From assembly GCA_949292945.1 (NCBI GenBank), contig CASFAX010000017.1:1-33441 (forward strand): 33,441 bases of DNA. Direction: 5' to 3'. Shown piece after piece: positions 8,224 through 16,228 of this stretch (the first letter of the stretch is position 1; every line of letters begins with the position of its first letter). This stretch comes from an uncultured Bacillota bacterium (GTDB lineage: Bacteria > Bacillota > Clostridia > Peptostreptococcales > Anaerovoracaceae). The notes beneath the pieces are model-generated. The model did no database searches. It was given only the letters and a program-made list of their open reading frames with translations, and had not been told where the DNA came from. A program made the translations under genes and the position numbers.

Positions 8224-8256
8224 CAAAAAAAGAAGACCACCTGCTCATGGTCTTCT
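8224..8256 (-). terminator. Rho-independent terminator of the flavoprotein gene
   Basis: On the minus strand AGAAGACCA (8256-8248) pairs with TGGTCTTCT (8239-8231) across an 8-base loop and runs into seven T. It lies 24 bases after the stop of the COG2509 flavoprotein gene, so it separates that gene from the TudS-like gene. Confidence 0.9.
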
Positions 8257-8279
8257 CATATAGATCACTATTCTGTGAT

Positions 8280-9665
8280 TTATTTCTTTCTGTACTTCCC
8301 ATCCAGCATCCTTGCAACGTGAACGCCGCTGGCGGAAGCCTGGGAAAGGGAATGGGTGACACCGGATCCGTCGCCTATGGCGTAAAGTCCCGGAACTTCC
8401 GTCTCCAGATCGCCGTTTACTTCCACCTTGGAATTGTAGAACTTCACCTCAACGCCGTAGAGAAGGGTATCCTCGTTGGCCGTTCCCGGGGCGATTTTGT
8501 CCAGAGCGTAAATCATCTCGATTATAGAATCAAGCTGGCGCTTAGGAATTACCAGAGAAAGGTCTCCCGCGGTGGCGTTAAGGGTAGGTCTGGTGAAGCA
8601 CTTTTCCATTCTCCTTTCGCTGCTCCTCCGTCCCTTTACAAGGTCGCCGAAGCGCTGAAGGAGCACGCCGCCTCCCAGCATGTTGGAAAGCTTTGCGATG
8701 GATTCGCCGTACTCGTTGCTGTCCTTGAAAGGCTCGGTGAACTTGTTGGAAACGAGAAGCGCAAAATTGGTGTTTTCCGTGTGCAGGCTCTCGTCCGCGT
8801 AGCTGTGACCGTTTACGGTGACGATTCCGTTAGTGTTTTCAGACACCACTTCGCCGTATGGGTTCATGCAGAAAGTTCTCACCATGTCGTTATACTGCTG
8901 GGTCTTGTAGACTATCTTCGATTCGTATACGTCGTCTGTGATGTGCTTAAACACCTCTGCCGGAAGCTCCACTCTCACGCCGATATCCACCCGGTTTTTC
9001 TTCTGGGCAATGCCGAATTTGTCGCATACTCCGGAAATCCACTTTGAGCCGGAGCGTCCCGTAGCCAGAATGAGGTCCCTACATCCGAACTCCTCGCCGT
9101 CTGCCGTTCTCACGGTGAACCCGCCTTCAGTTCTTTCCACTTCATCGATGGTGGTGTAGAACTTCATGTCTATGCTGTCCTTTATGAAGTCGTATATCTT
9201 TCCAAGGATTCTCACGTTCCTGTCCGTTCCCAGATGCCTTACTTTTGCGCTGAGAAGGTGCAGGTCGTGCTGAAGGCACTTTGTCTTAAGGTCGGAATTT
9301 CCGGTGGAATAAAGCCTTGCCTCGCTTCCTCCCATGGAGCAGAGCACATCGTCCACGTATTCCATAAGCTCCATGGCGTGCTTTTCCCCTACGTACTTGT
9401 GAAGGTCGCCGCCGAACTCGGTGGTTATATTGTACTTTCCGTCAGACAGGGTGCCGGCTCCGCCGTATCCGTTCATAATGTGGCATGGAGTGCACTTTAC
9501 GCATTTGTCGGTTTTGCCCGCTTTGATAGGGCATATTCTCTTCTCGAGAGGAGCGCCTTTGTCCATCATGAGAACCGACGCCCCGGTTTTCATCTTCGTA
9601 AGCTCATATGCTGCAAAGACGCCGCCTGCGCCTGCGCCTGCTATTATTATGTCGTAGTTTTTCAT
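8280..9665 (-). CDS. FAD-dependent dehydrogenase (COG2509 type)
   Basis: This is an NAD(P)/FAD-dependent oxidoreductase of the poorly characterised COG2509 group. I choose the ATG at 9665, preceded by GGAGGG, giving 461 residues; the longer reading adds 13 residues without support. It has a dinucleotide-binding fold at the start (DIIIAGAGAGGVFAAYEL, GAGAGG at 10-15) and the closing FAD motif YAIGDGSGVTHSLSQA near the C-terminus. A cluster of four cysteines, C45, C55, C58 and C61 (CPIKAGKTDKCVKCTPC), precedes NGYGGAGTLSDGK, and a metal or Fe-S site there is possible. The reaction is not known. It is monocistronic, with its own terminator. Confidence 0.85.
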   Translation of the reverse strand: MKNYDIIIAGAGAGGVFAAYELTKMKTGASVLMMDKGAPLEKRICPIKAGKTDKCVKCTPCHIMNGYGGAGTLSDGKYNITTEFGGDLHKYVGEKHAMELMEYVDDVLCSMGGSEARLYSTGNSDLKTKCLQHDLHLLSAKVRHLGTDRNVRILGKIYDFIKDSIDMKFYTTIDEVERTEGGFTVRTADGEEFGCRDLILATGRSGSKWISGVCDKFGIAQKKNRVDIGVRVELPAEVFKHITDDVYESKIVYKTQQYNDMVRTFCMNPYGEVVSENTNGIVTVNGHSYADESLHTENTNFALLVSNKFTEPFKDSNEYGESIAKLSNMLGGGVLLQRFGDLVKGRRSSERRMEKCFTRPTLNATAGDLSLVIPKRQLDSIIEMIYALDKIAPGTANEDTLLYGVEVKFYNSKVEVNGDLETEVPGLYAIGDGSGVTHSLSQASASGVHVARMLDGKYRKK

Positions 9666-9708
9666 GTTCCCTCCGTTCCTCGTGCGCCGGAAGTTTCCGG
9701 TCACATAG

Positions 9709-9733
9709 AAAATGCCCCATCAAAAGACGGGGC
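9709..9733 (-). terminator. Terminator after the DUF1292 gene
   Basis: On the minus strand GCCCC (9733-9729) pairs with GGGGC (9718-9714), extended by an inner TC/GA pair across a mismatch, and is followed by TTTTCT. It lies between the DUF1292 stop and the flavoprotein start. Its short stem makes it moderate in strength. Confidence 0.6.
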
Positions 9734-9749
9734 GCTTCAAAAGACTTTC

Positions 9750-10028
9750 CTATTCTTCCTCTTCAGCCATGATGGTGTCAAACTCGCCAACCACACGGTT
9801 AAAGAGCTCGTCGTCTTCAATGTCAACAAGCTCGAACTCGTCGTCGCCTACTTCCTTATATCCGTAGATGTAAACGTCGTCGGAATCGTCGAGAGGTATG
9901 AGAGCGATGTAATCGTTTCCTTCGCAGTCGAAGATGCCCATGATCTCGCACTCAAGCTCGACGCCGTCTTCGAATTCCAGAGTTATGATATCAGCTTCGT
10001 CCTGAACGTTGTTCTTATTATCTGCCAT
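9750..10028 (-). CDS. DUF1292 domain-containing protein
   Basis: This is a 92-residue, very acidic cytoplasmic protein. I use the ATG at 10028 with GGAGG upstream; the reading to 10082 lacks an SD. The core ITLEFEDGVELECEIMGIFDCEGNDYIALIPLD followed by DDVYIYGYKEVGDDEFELVDIEDDELF is the DUF1292 (YrzB-like) pattern. These small proteins are widespread in Firmicutes and have no proven function. It has a repeat-rich 425-base gap upstream and a terminator downstream, so it is probably transcribed alone. Confidence 0.85.
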   Translation of the reverse strand: MADNKNNVQDEADIITLEFEDGVELECEIMGIFDCEGNDYIALIPLDDSDDVYIYGYKEVGDDEFELVDIEDDELFNRVVGEFDTIMAEEEE

Positions 10029-10134
10029 TTTTATTCCTCCAGGTAATTTTCTCGTTACACAAAGCGTGCCGCACATCTGCACGCCACTTAGAATATATCA
10101 TTTATACGGGCAATAATCAACAAAAATCAGCGAA

Positions 10135-10166
10135 ATTCCATCTTAAAACCATTCCACCTTAAAACC
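10135..10166. repeat. Tandem 16-base direct repeat, two copies
   Basis: ATTCCATCTTAAAACC (10135-10150) is followed immediately by ATTCCACCTTAAAACC (10151-10166), with one difference in 16. It lies at the start-proximal side of the DUF1292 gene, next to the ATCGTAA cluster. It could be a slippage duplication or a paired binding site. Confidence 0.6.
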
Positions 10167-10192
10167 TGACACTGCGCATCCATAACCGGTTC

Positions 10193-10387
10193 ATCGTAAG
10201 AAAGCAAATTATGAGAACTTAACTATAACGATTTCATCGCAAAAGATTCAAGAACGCCAGATTTACGATAAACATATTCTCTATAAAAGGCTAATGTGGC
10301 AAATCTATTATCGTAACTCCGGCGATATACGGGTTTTTTACGATGATATACGTATTGTAGAAATTCGTAAATCAGAGAATTTACGAT
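10193..10387. repeat. Cluster of ATCGTAA / TTACGAT motifs
   Basis: Five exact copies of one 7-mer occur in 195 bases in both orientations: 10193-10199 and 10310-10316 as ATCGTAA, and 10263-10269, 10338-10344 and 10381-10387 as TTACGAT. Near copies stand at 10225-10232 and 10364-10370. Neighbouring opposite copies can pair: TTACGATAA with TTATCGTAA is a perfect 9-bp stem (arms from 10263 and ending at 10316). TTTACGA with TCGTAAA (10337-10343 with 10365-10371) gives 7 bp. The stretch 10083-10453 holds no convincing gene. Confidence 0.7.
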
Positions 10388-10453
10388 ACGACGAGACATG
10401 GCGATGCGGCATTCTGACGTTGGTCTATTCTCTCCTGGCGCCAGCACATGCTT

Positions 10454-12289
10454 CTATTTCCCGAAATACTTCACTATATTCTCCGCAACGGCTTCCGTAA
10501 TCCCTGGAACCTCTGCAAGTTCGGCTGCTGTCGCTTTTTTTATTGCCTCCACGGTCTTAAAGTGGTTCAGGAGGGCGTTTCTCCTGGTGGGGCCCACCCC
10601 CTGTATGTTGTCCAAAACCGAGTGGATGGAGTTTTTATTTCTCAGGCTCCTGTGGTAGTCTATGGCAAAGCGGTGTACCTCCTCCTGGATGGTTCCGCAG
10701 TATTTGAAGAGGACGGGATGCTGCTTAAGGTCGATTTCCCTTCCGTCTGCAAAGACGATTGCCCGCGTTCTGTGGCTGTCGTCCTTTGCCATGCCGATTA
10801 CGGGAATGTCAAGCTTCATTGCGGAGAGCACCTTCTCCGCTGCCGTAACCTGTCCCTGTCCTCCATCCATGAATATGGCGTCGGGAAGAACGGCAAAGGC
10901 CGGATCGCCTTCCTTTGCTCTTTTGAATCGACGGTACAGCATTTCCTGAAGGCTGCCGTAGTCATCGGGGCCTTCCACGGTTTTTATCTTGAATCTGCGG
11001 TAGTCCTTTCTGACTTTGCGGGTTCCCTCGAATACAACCATGGCTCCTACGGAGTCAACGCCGTTGGTGTTTGATATGTCGTAGGACTCTATGCGGTAAG
11101 GGCCTTCACCGCAGGAAAAGCCGCCCTGGCGCAAGGTCCAGGCTACTTCCTCGCTTAATGCTCTCTCCTTTTCGTAATTTGCCTGAGCTTTATCTGCAAG
11201 GGTCTTTACCATTTCCGTCACGTCGCTCTGAGCCAGCTTTAGCAGATTCCTCTTATCTCCCTTTTGCGGAACGAAAATTCTCACCTTCCGTCCGTCCCGG
11301 CTTAAAAACTCCTCCAGGAGTTCGTTCTCCGGAAGGGGCTTTTCCACCAGAATTTCCGGCGGAACCTGAGCCCACTGACTGTAATACTGCTTTATGAACT
11401 CGGCAGTAATCTCTCCCCTGTCGTCGCCGTCTGTGGCCTGAACCTGAAATGTCTCCCGGCCCGAAAGCTTTCCGTCCCGGACGGTAAAGAGAACGACGAA
11501 GGAGTTCTTGTCGTCCTTGACCGTGAGCACCACGTCAAGATCCCTCCCGCTTATCATGGTCACCCTCTGCTTTTCGCTTATGGATTCAGCGGCCATTATG
11601 TAATCCCTGTATACGGCGGCCTCCTCAAATCTCATGTCCCGGGATGCCTCCTGCATCAGCTCAGTCAAATGTTTTATGAGAGGCTTCTCCCGTCCGCTCA
11701 GGAATTCTATGACCTTGTCAATATCAGCAAGGTATTCCTTTCGGCTCACCTTCCCTTTGCATATTCCCCGGCACTTCCTGATGTGGTAGTTTAGGCACGG
11801 CCTGTGGCCATTTGGAAACTCTGTAATGGAGCACCTTTTGAGGGCGTAAATGTTGTTCATGAGATCTACGATGAGATTGACGGCTCCCGCATCGCTGTAA
11901 GGCCCGAAGTACCTGTCTCCGTCCTTTTTTATTATGCGGGTCTTCACCACTCTCGGATAAGCCTCGGACATGGTGACCTTTATATAAGGATACGTCTTGT
12001 CGTCCCTCAGGAGGACGTTGTATTTCGGCTGGTACTTCTTTATAAGGTTGTTTTCAAGAATCAGGGCTTCCATCTCCGTGGCGCAGGTTATGTACTCAAA
12101 CTCTGCAATGTGGGAAACCATGGCTCTGACTTTTGGGTTGGAGTTTGCGGACGCCTGAAAATACTGGCGCACCCGGTTTCTTAGGGAAACGGCTTTCCCC
12201 ACGTAAATCACCTGTCCCAGCTCGTCCTTATGCATATAAACTCCCGGGCAGTCCGGGAGTTTTTTAAGGTTTTCCTTTATATCGAACAT
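10454..12289 (-). CDS. uvrC: Excinuclease ABC subunit C UvrC
   Basis: UvrC makes the dual incision in nucleotide excision repair after UvrA/UvrB damage recognition. The 611-residue protein has all expected parts: a GIY-YIG endonuclease domain at the N-terminus (GVYMHKDELGQVIYVGKA), then a cysteine-rich stretch (CLNYHIRKCRGIC) and a UVR motif near residue 210. An RNase H-like second nuclease domain follows (YDISNTNGVDSVGAMVVFEG), and helix-hairpin-helix repeats form the end. It begins immediately after the stop of the carboxypeptidase gene (TAGATG), so translation is likely coupled. Confidence 0.97.
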   Translation of the reverse strand: MFDIKENLKKLPDCPGVYMHKDELGQVIYVGKAVSLRNRVRQYFQASANSNPKVRAMVSHIAEFEYITCATEMEALILENNLIKKYQPKYNVLLRDDKTYPYIKVTMSEAYPRVVKTRIIKKDGDRYFGPYSDAGAVNLIVDLMNNIYALKRCSITEFPNGHRPCLNYHIRKCRGICKGKVSRKEYLADIDKVIEFLSGREKPLIKHLTELMQEASRDMRFEEAAVYRDYIMAAESISEKQRVTMISGRDLDVVLTVKDDKNSFVVLFTVRDGKLSGRETFQVQATDGDDRGEITAEFIKQYYSQWAQVPPEILVEKPLPENELLEEFLSRDGRKVRIFVPQKGDKRNLLKLAQSDVTEMVKTLADKAQANYEKERALSEEVAWTLRQGGFSCGEGPYRIESYDISNTNGVDSVGAMVVFEGTRKVRKDYRRFKIKTVEGPDDYGSLQEMLYRRFKRAKEGDPAFAVLPDAIFMDGGQGQVTAAEKVLSAMKLDIPVIGMAKDDSHRTRAIVFADGREIDLKQHPVLFKYCGTIQEEVHRFAIDYHRSLRNKNSIHSVLDNIQGVGPTRRNALLNHFKTVEAIKKATAAELAEVPGITEAVAENIVKYFGK

Positions 12290-13681
12290 CTAGTAACGCC
12301 AGCCTCTCTCTTTCTTTTCCTGCTCGCGGCGCAGCTCCTCCATGGCCATCTCGTAGACCTGCCTCTTATGCATGCGCTTCCTAGCTCTGCGGACTCTGGC
12401 ATTGTGAATCTTTATCCACATGAACAAAATCAGCAGCGCTCCTGCCACGCATCCTGCAATAGCCGCAGTTCTGTTGGAAATACCCAGATACGAAGGCAGC
12501 CATCCGGTTCTGACGTCCTCCCCCGCTATGAGATCCACCTCGTTTACCATCTCGTCTGCCACATAAATCCGGTAAACTCCTACAACGTCTCCCTTTTCCA
12601 CAGGCGCTTCAACGTCGTCTTTCATTACGGCTTCCGTCGTTATGAGGGATTCCGAAGCTCCGGCGGGAAGATATGCGATTCCATCCTCCGCCGCATACGC
12701 CTCTATCTTCGTTACAGCGCCGTGGCGGACTCTGACGTTGCCACCGGCTTCGCCGTTTTTGACTACGGTAACTCCCTGAATCGTATTCTCCGCATATTTT
12801 GTCAGAGCCAGTACGTCTTCTGCTCTCTCTTCCGCCTTGTCTCCCAAAATCACAGCGATTAGCCTGAGGCCGTCCTTATCGTAGCACACTGCAATGGTGC
12901 AGTTGTCGTCGTCCCAGTAGCCGGTTTTGGCTGCGACTATTCCGTTTTTCCCGCTTTCCGGCAGAAGCTCAGTATGCTCTTCCAGCTTCCTCTCCTCGCT
13001 CTTGTTGGTCGCGGTAACGGTGTATTCGGATGTGCCTGCTATTTTCCTCACCGTATCGTCCGAAAAAGCCAGCTTCGCTATCTGAAGAAAATCTTCTGCG
13101 GTAGTGTAGTGCTTGCTGATATCGTTGGAAAGTCCGCTGGGATTGGAAAAGCGGGTGTTTTTGCAGCCTATGTTTGCCGCCGTCTTATTCATGAGATTAA
13201 CAAAGTCTGTAGCCGAGCCGCTTACAGCCTCCGCCAGAGCATAAGCCGCATCGTTTCCCGAAACCACAAGAGTGCCGTACAGAAGATCCTTCACCTTAAC
13301 CTGCTCGCCCTCCTTCAGTTCCATACTGCTTCCGCCCTGGCCCGCGGCGGCGGCGCTGACGGTAACCGTCTGATCCATGGAAAGATTCCTGACAGCAAGA
13401 AGAGCCGTAAGCAGCTTTGTAATGCTGTACGGCTTCATTCTGGCATCTTCATTTTTTGAGTATATTATCTCTCCCGTATTTTCACAGTAGAGTATTGCGG
13501 CTTCCGCTGTGATTTCAGGCTCTGCGGACGGGTCCTTTTTCGCCGTCTCTTCCTCTGCGCTTTCCGCAGGCGCCTCGTCTGCAAAGCAGTAGACAGCCGC
13601 CATGGCGACGCTTCCCAGCACCATGCCCGCAATTATTAAAATAACGATAAACTTCCTCAGAAATTCTCTTCCTCTGCCCAT
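12290..13681 (-). CDS. D-alanyl-D-alanine carboxypeptidase (DacA/PBP5 type)
   Basis: This is a penicillin-binding protein that trims the terminal D-Ala from peptidoglycan stem peptides at the outer membrane face. The 463-residue protein has a hydrophobic N-terminal segment (about 11-34), the S11 peptidase triad SITK (86-89), SGN (141-143) and KTG (252-254). A C-terminal hydrophobic helix near residue 405-422 is followed by a basic cytoplasmic tail. A real transmembrane helix instead of the usual amphipathic anchor is a modest oddity. The SD (AGGAG) sits only two bases before the ATG, so the exact start is uncertain. Confidence 0.92.
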   Translation of the reverse strand: MGRGREFLRKFIVILIIAGMVLGSVAMAAVYCFADEAPAESAEEETAKKDPSAEPEITAEAAILYCENTGEIIYSKNEDARMKPYSITKLLTALLAVRNLSMDQTVTVSAAAAGQGGSSMELKEGEQVKVKDLLYGTLVVSGNDAAYALAEAVSGSATDFVNLMNKTAANIGCKNTRFSNPSGLSNDISKHYTTAEDFLQIAKLAFSDDTVRKIAGTSEYTVTATNKSEERKLEEHTELLPESGKNGIVAAKTGYWDDDNCTIAVCYDKDGLRLIAVILGDKAEERAEDVLALTKYAENTIQGVTVVKNGEAGGNVRVRHGAVTKIEAYAAEDGIAYLPAGASESLITTEAVMKDDVEAPVEKGDVVGVYRIYVADEMVNEVDLIAGEDVRTGWLPSYLGISNRTAAIAGCVAGALLILFMWIKIHNARVRRARKRMHKRQVYEMAMEELRREQEKKERGWRY

Positions 13682-13717
13682 ATCTCCTCTTTTAGACTCC
13701 GGATACGGGCCGGTTTC

Positions 13718-14929
13718 CTACTTACCGAAGAAATAATCCGCCATTTCGTATCCGTTGTCGAAATATCTCCCTTTTTCTCCCGAGGATTCGCAGAACCTTC
13801 GCTCTTTGTCCTCCGGTTTTTCGTCGGTGCTGTCATAGATCATGTATGAAACAGGAGTGGAAGAGTGGGTTCTTATAGCAAGGGGCGTTCTGTGATCGGG
13901 CACCACCAGCACCCTGTAATCTTCCCCATCCTCCCGAAGAGCTTCCACCACAGGCTTCACTATCTTCTGATCTATGTCGTGGAGACACGTAAGCTTTCCT
14001 TCCATGTCTCCCTGATGAGCACACTCGTCAGGGCCTTCCAGGTGAACGTACACGAAATCCTTTCCGTTTCTGAATTCGCGGATTGCCGCATCGGCCTTTC
14101 CCTTGAAATTGGTATGCAGCGTCCCCGTCGCTCCTTCCACGTCCACGGAACCGAGACCTGCGCATACGGCAATTCCCTTTATGAGGTCGACGGCGCTTAT
14201 GGCTGTTCCCTTAAGTCCGTACTTATCGTAAAACGGAGACAGCTGAGGCTTTTTGCCCTGTCCCCATATCCACAGGGAATTTGCCGGATTAAGGCCCCTT
14301 CTGATGCGGTCTCTGTTCACCGGATGATCCTTCAATATATCATAACTTTTTTTCATCATCTCTGCAAGCTCTTCCGCACCTTCTCCTTCAGGAAGATAAT
14401 CTCCGCATCGTTTTCCAAGGATGTCGTGAGGAGGCGTTACCTTCATACCGGTGGTTCCTCCGTGAATTATGAGGCAGTGGCGGTAGCTGGTTCCGGTGTA
14501 GAATTTTCTCCTGTCGTCGGCAAAAGCCTCGTTGACGGCTTTGATAAGCTCATCTGCTTCCTCCGTCGTAATTTCTCCCGAGCTGTGATCCTTCACGATG
14601 AGATCCTCGTAATCTCCGTCTCCTTCCAGGGTGATTATGTTAGCTCTGAATGCAACGTCGTCGTCTGCCATCTCTATACCTATGCTGGCAGCTTCGAGAG
14701 GAGATCTTCCCGTAAGATATACAGCCGGGTCATATCCCATAACCGAAAGATTTGCGGCGTCGCTTCCCGGTGCAATTCCCGGGGGCACCGTTCTTACCAT
14801 TCCCACTTCACCCCGGGCTGCTAGGCTGTCCGTAAACGGCATGTCCGCAGCGTCGAGAACGCTTCTTCCTCCCAGCGCTTCTATGTTATCGTCCCCCGCT
14901 CCGTCGGGAACCACTACAAGATACTTCAT
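13718..14929 (-). CDS. apgM: Archaeal-type cofactor-independent phosphoglycerate mutase
   Basis: The enzyme interconverts 3- and 2-phosphoglycerate through a phosphoserine intermediate, with two metal ions. The 403-residue length fits the archaeal ApgM group of the alkaline phosphatase superfamily. Seen are VVPDGAGDD at the N-terminus with metal ligand D9, the phosphorylated serine region PGIAPGSDAANLSVMGYDP with S56, HLEGPDECAHQGD and VVPDHRTPLAIRTHSS. The gene overlaps serC by one base (TAATG). Coupling to serC places control of the 3-phosphoglycerate branch point next to serine synthesis. Some homologues were once labelled homoserine kinase. Confidence 0.9.
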   Translation of the reverse strand: MKYLVVVPDGAGDDNIEALGGRSVLDAADMPFTDSLAARGEVGMVRTVPPGIAPGSDAANLSVMGYDPAVYLTGRSPLEAASIGIEMADDDVAFRANIITLEGDGDYEDLIVKDHSSGEITTEEADELIKAVNEAFADDRRKFYTGTSYRHCLIIHGGTTGMKVTPPHDILGKRCGDYLPEGEGAEELAEMMKKSYDILKDHPVNRDRIRRGLNPANSLWIWGQGKKPQLSPFYDKYGLKGTAISAVDLIKGIAVCAGLGSVDVEGATGTLHTNFKGKADAAIREFRNGKDFVYVHLEGPDECAHQGDMEGKLTCLHDIDQKIVKPVVEALREDGEDYRVLVVPDHRTPLAIRTHSSTPVSYMIYDSTDEKPEDKERRFCESSGEKGRYFDNGYEMADYFFGK

Positions 14930-16020
14930 TACTGATTCGCCTTTCTGAATTCTTCCATGAACTCTATGAGTCTGTCCACGCCTTCTTCCGGCATGGCGTT
15001 ATATATGCTGGCTCTCATTCCGCCTATGGATCTGTGGCCGTTGAGGTTTACCAGTCCTTTTTCCTTTGCCTCAGCCACAAACTTCTTATCGAGAGCCTCG
15101 TCTCCCGTTACGAATACCACGTTCATGAGAGAGCGGTCCTTCTCCCTTACAGGAGCCTTGTAGAAACCGCTGCCGTCTATGTAGCTGTAAAGCTTTTCCG
15201 CCTTTTTCACGTCTGCGGCGTGCATTGCGGCAACTCCTCCCATGTTTTTGAGGTATTTAAATACTTCTCCCGCAATGTATATGGCAAAGCACGGAGGCGT
15301 GTTGTACATGGAATCTCCGTCGGCGTGGGTCTTATAGTCCAGATATACAGGAGTTTCCGGCTTTGCAAAACCGATTAAATCCTCCCGGATTATGACGATG
15401 GTTACGCCTGCCGGAGCCACGTTCTTCTGAGCGCCTGCGAATATGAGTCCGAATTTTGACACGTCTATTTCCTCGCTGAGAATGCAGCTTGACATGTCCG
15501 CAACGAGAGGAATATCTCCCGTGTCCGGCACGTACGGATAGTGAGTTCCGTAGATGGTGTTGTTATAGCAGATGTACACGTAGTCCGCGTCTTCTCTGAA
15601 ATCTTCCCTCTTCACTTCGGGAATATATGTGAAGGTCTCGTCCTCAGAGCTTGCTACCACTTTGATATCGCCGAATTTCTGAGCTTCCTTGGCAGCCTTC
15701 TTCGCCCAGGAGCCGGTGACGATATAGTCGGCTTTTCCTGACTTTCTCAGAAGGTTCATCGGCACCATGGAAAACTGAAGGGTTCCGCCTCCCTGAAGAA
15801 ACAGCACCTTGTAGTTTTCCGGTATGTTCAGAAGCTCTCTGAAGTCTGCTTCCGCATCTTCGATTATCTTCTTGAACTCGGAGGATCGATGAGACATTTC
15901 CATAACTGACTGTCCACAGCCGTGATAACTGGCAAGGTTATCTGAAGCTTCTCTGATAACTTCAAGGGGCAGCATGGATGGTCCAGCAGAAAAATTGTAG
16001 ACTCTGTTCTCGTATTTCAT
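14929..16020 (-). CDS. serC: Phosphoserine aminotransferase SerC
   Basis: SerC converts 3-phosphohydroxypyruvate to phosphoserine with glutamate, using PLP. The 363-residue length is typical. NFSAGPSMLP at 9-18, EMSHRSSEF at 41-49, FLQGGGTLQFSMVPMNL at 74-90 and the PLP lysine K199 in FAGAQKNVAPAGVTIV mark the family, and NTPPCFAIY is also present. A 6-bp hairpin (GGCGCC/GGCGCT) stands just before its GGAGG site. The gene is divergent from serA and shares a mirror-image promoter region with it. Confidence 0.97.
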   Translation of the reverse strand: MKYENRVYNFSAGPSMLPLEVIREASDNLASYHGCGQSVMEMSHRSSEFKKIIEDAEADFRELLNIPENYKVLFLQGGGTLQFSMVPMNLLRKSGKADYIVTGSWAKKAAKEAQKFGDIKVVASSEDETFTYIPEVKREDFREDADYVYICYNNTIYGTHYPYVPDTGDIPLVADMSSCILSEEIDVSKFGLIFAGAQKNVAPAGVTIVIIREDLIGFAKPETPVYLDYKTHADGDSMYNTPPCFAIYIAGEVFKYLKNMGGVAAMHAADVKKAEKLYSYIDGSGFYKAPVREKDRSLMNVVFVTGDEALDKKFVAEAKEKGLVNLNGHRSIGGMRASIYNAMPEEGVDRLIEFMEEFRKANQ

Positions 16021-16081
16021 GTTCTTTCCTCCGTTCCTTAAGCGCCAGAAGGCGCCGTGACAAAATTAAAATATGTATTGG

Positions 16082-16110
16082 ATTATACCACTTTAGTTGT
16101 TGAAAGTAAA
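16082..16110 (-). promoter_or_regulatory. serC promoter
   Basis: On the minus strand, TTTACT (16110-16105) is a 4/6 -35 box and TATAAT (16087-16082) a perfect -10 box, with a 17-base spacer and an extended -10 TGG. It faces away from and overlaps the serA promoter. Confidence 0.75.
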
Positions 16111-16128
16111 GAAATTTGGTGGTATAAT
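16100..16128 (+). promoter_or_regulatory. serA promoter
   Basis: TTGAAA (16100-16105) and TATAAT (16123-16128) are separated by exactly 17 bases, with TGG before the -10 box. Its -35 shares one base with the serC -35. The two -10 regions form a perfect 10-bp inverted repeat, ATTATACCAC (16082-16091) and GTGGTATAAT (16119-16128). Confidence 0.8.
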
Positions 16129-16228
16129 TTTGTTCAATGTTCACAAAAAAGTTTAGACCTGAGGTTTTACCTTGGTAATATAAACAAATTATTTCACATT
16201 TTGTCGCAGTTTTTCAGGAGGTATCACA

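Noticed and set aside
10193-10387. A CRISPR array
   Set aside because: The repeated unit is only 7 bases, occurs in both orientations with irregular spacing, and no cas genes are in the window.
10434-10445. The palindrome CTGGCGCCAG after uvrC as a terminator
   Set aside because: The palindrome is only 10 bases with no loop and no T-run on either side.
10223-10447. A 74-codon minus-strand frame after uvrC with repeated VYRR/VYRK words
   Set aside because: No SD precedes its ATG, the repeated words come from the ATCGTAA motifs, and the composition is not protein-like.
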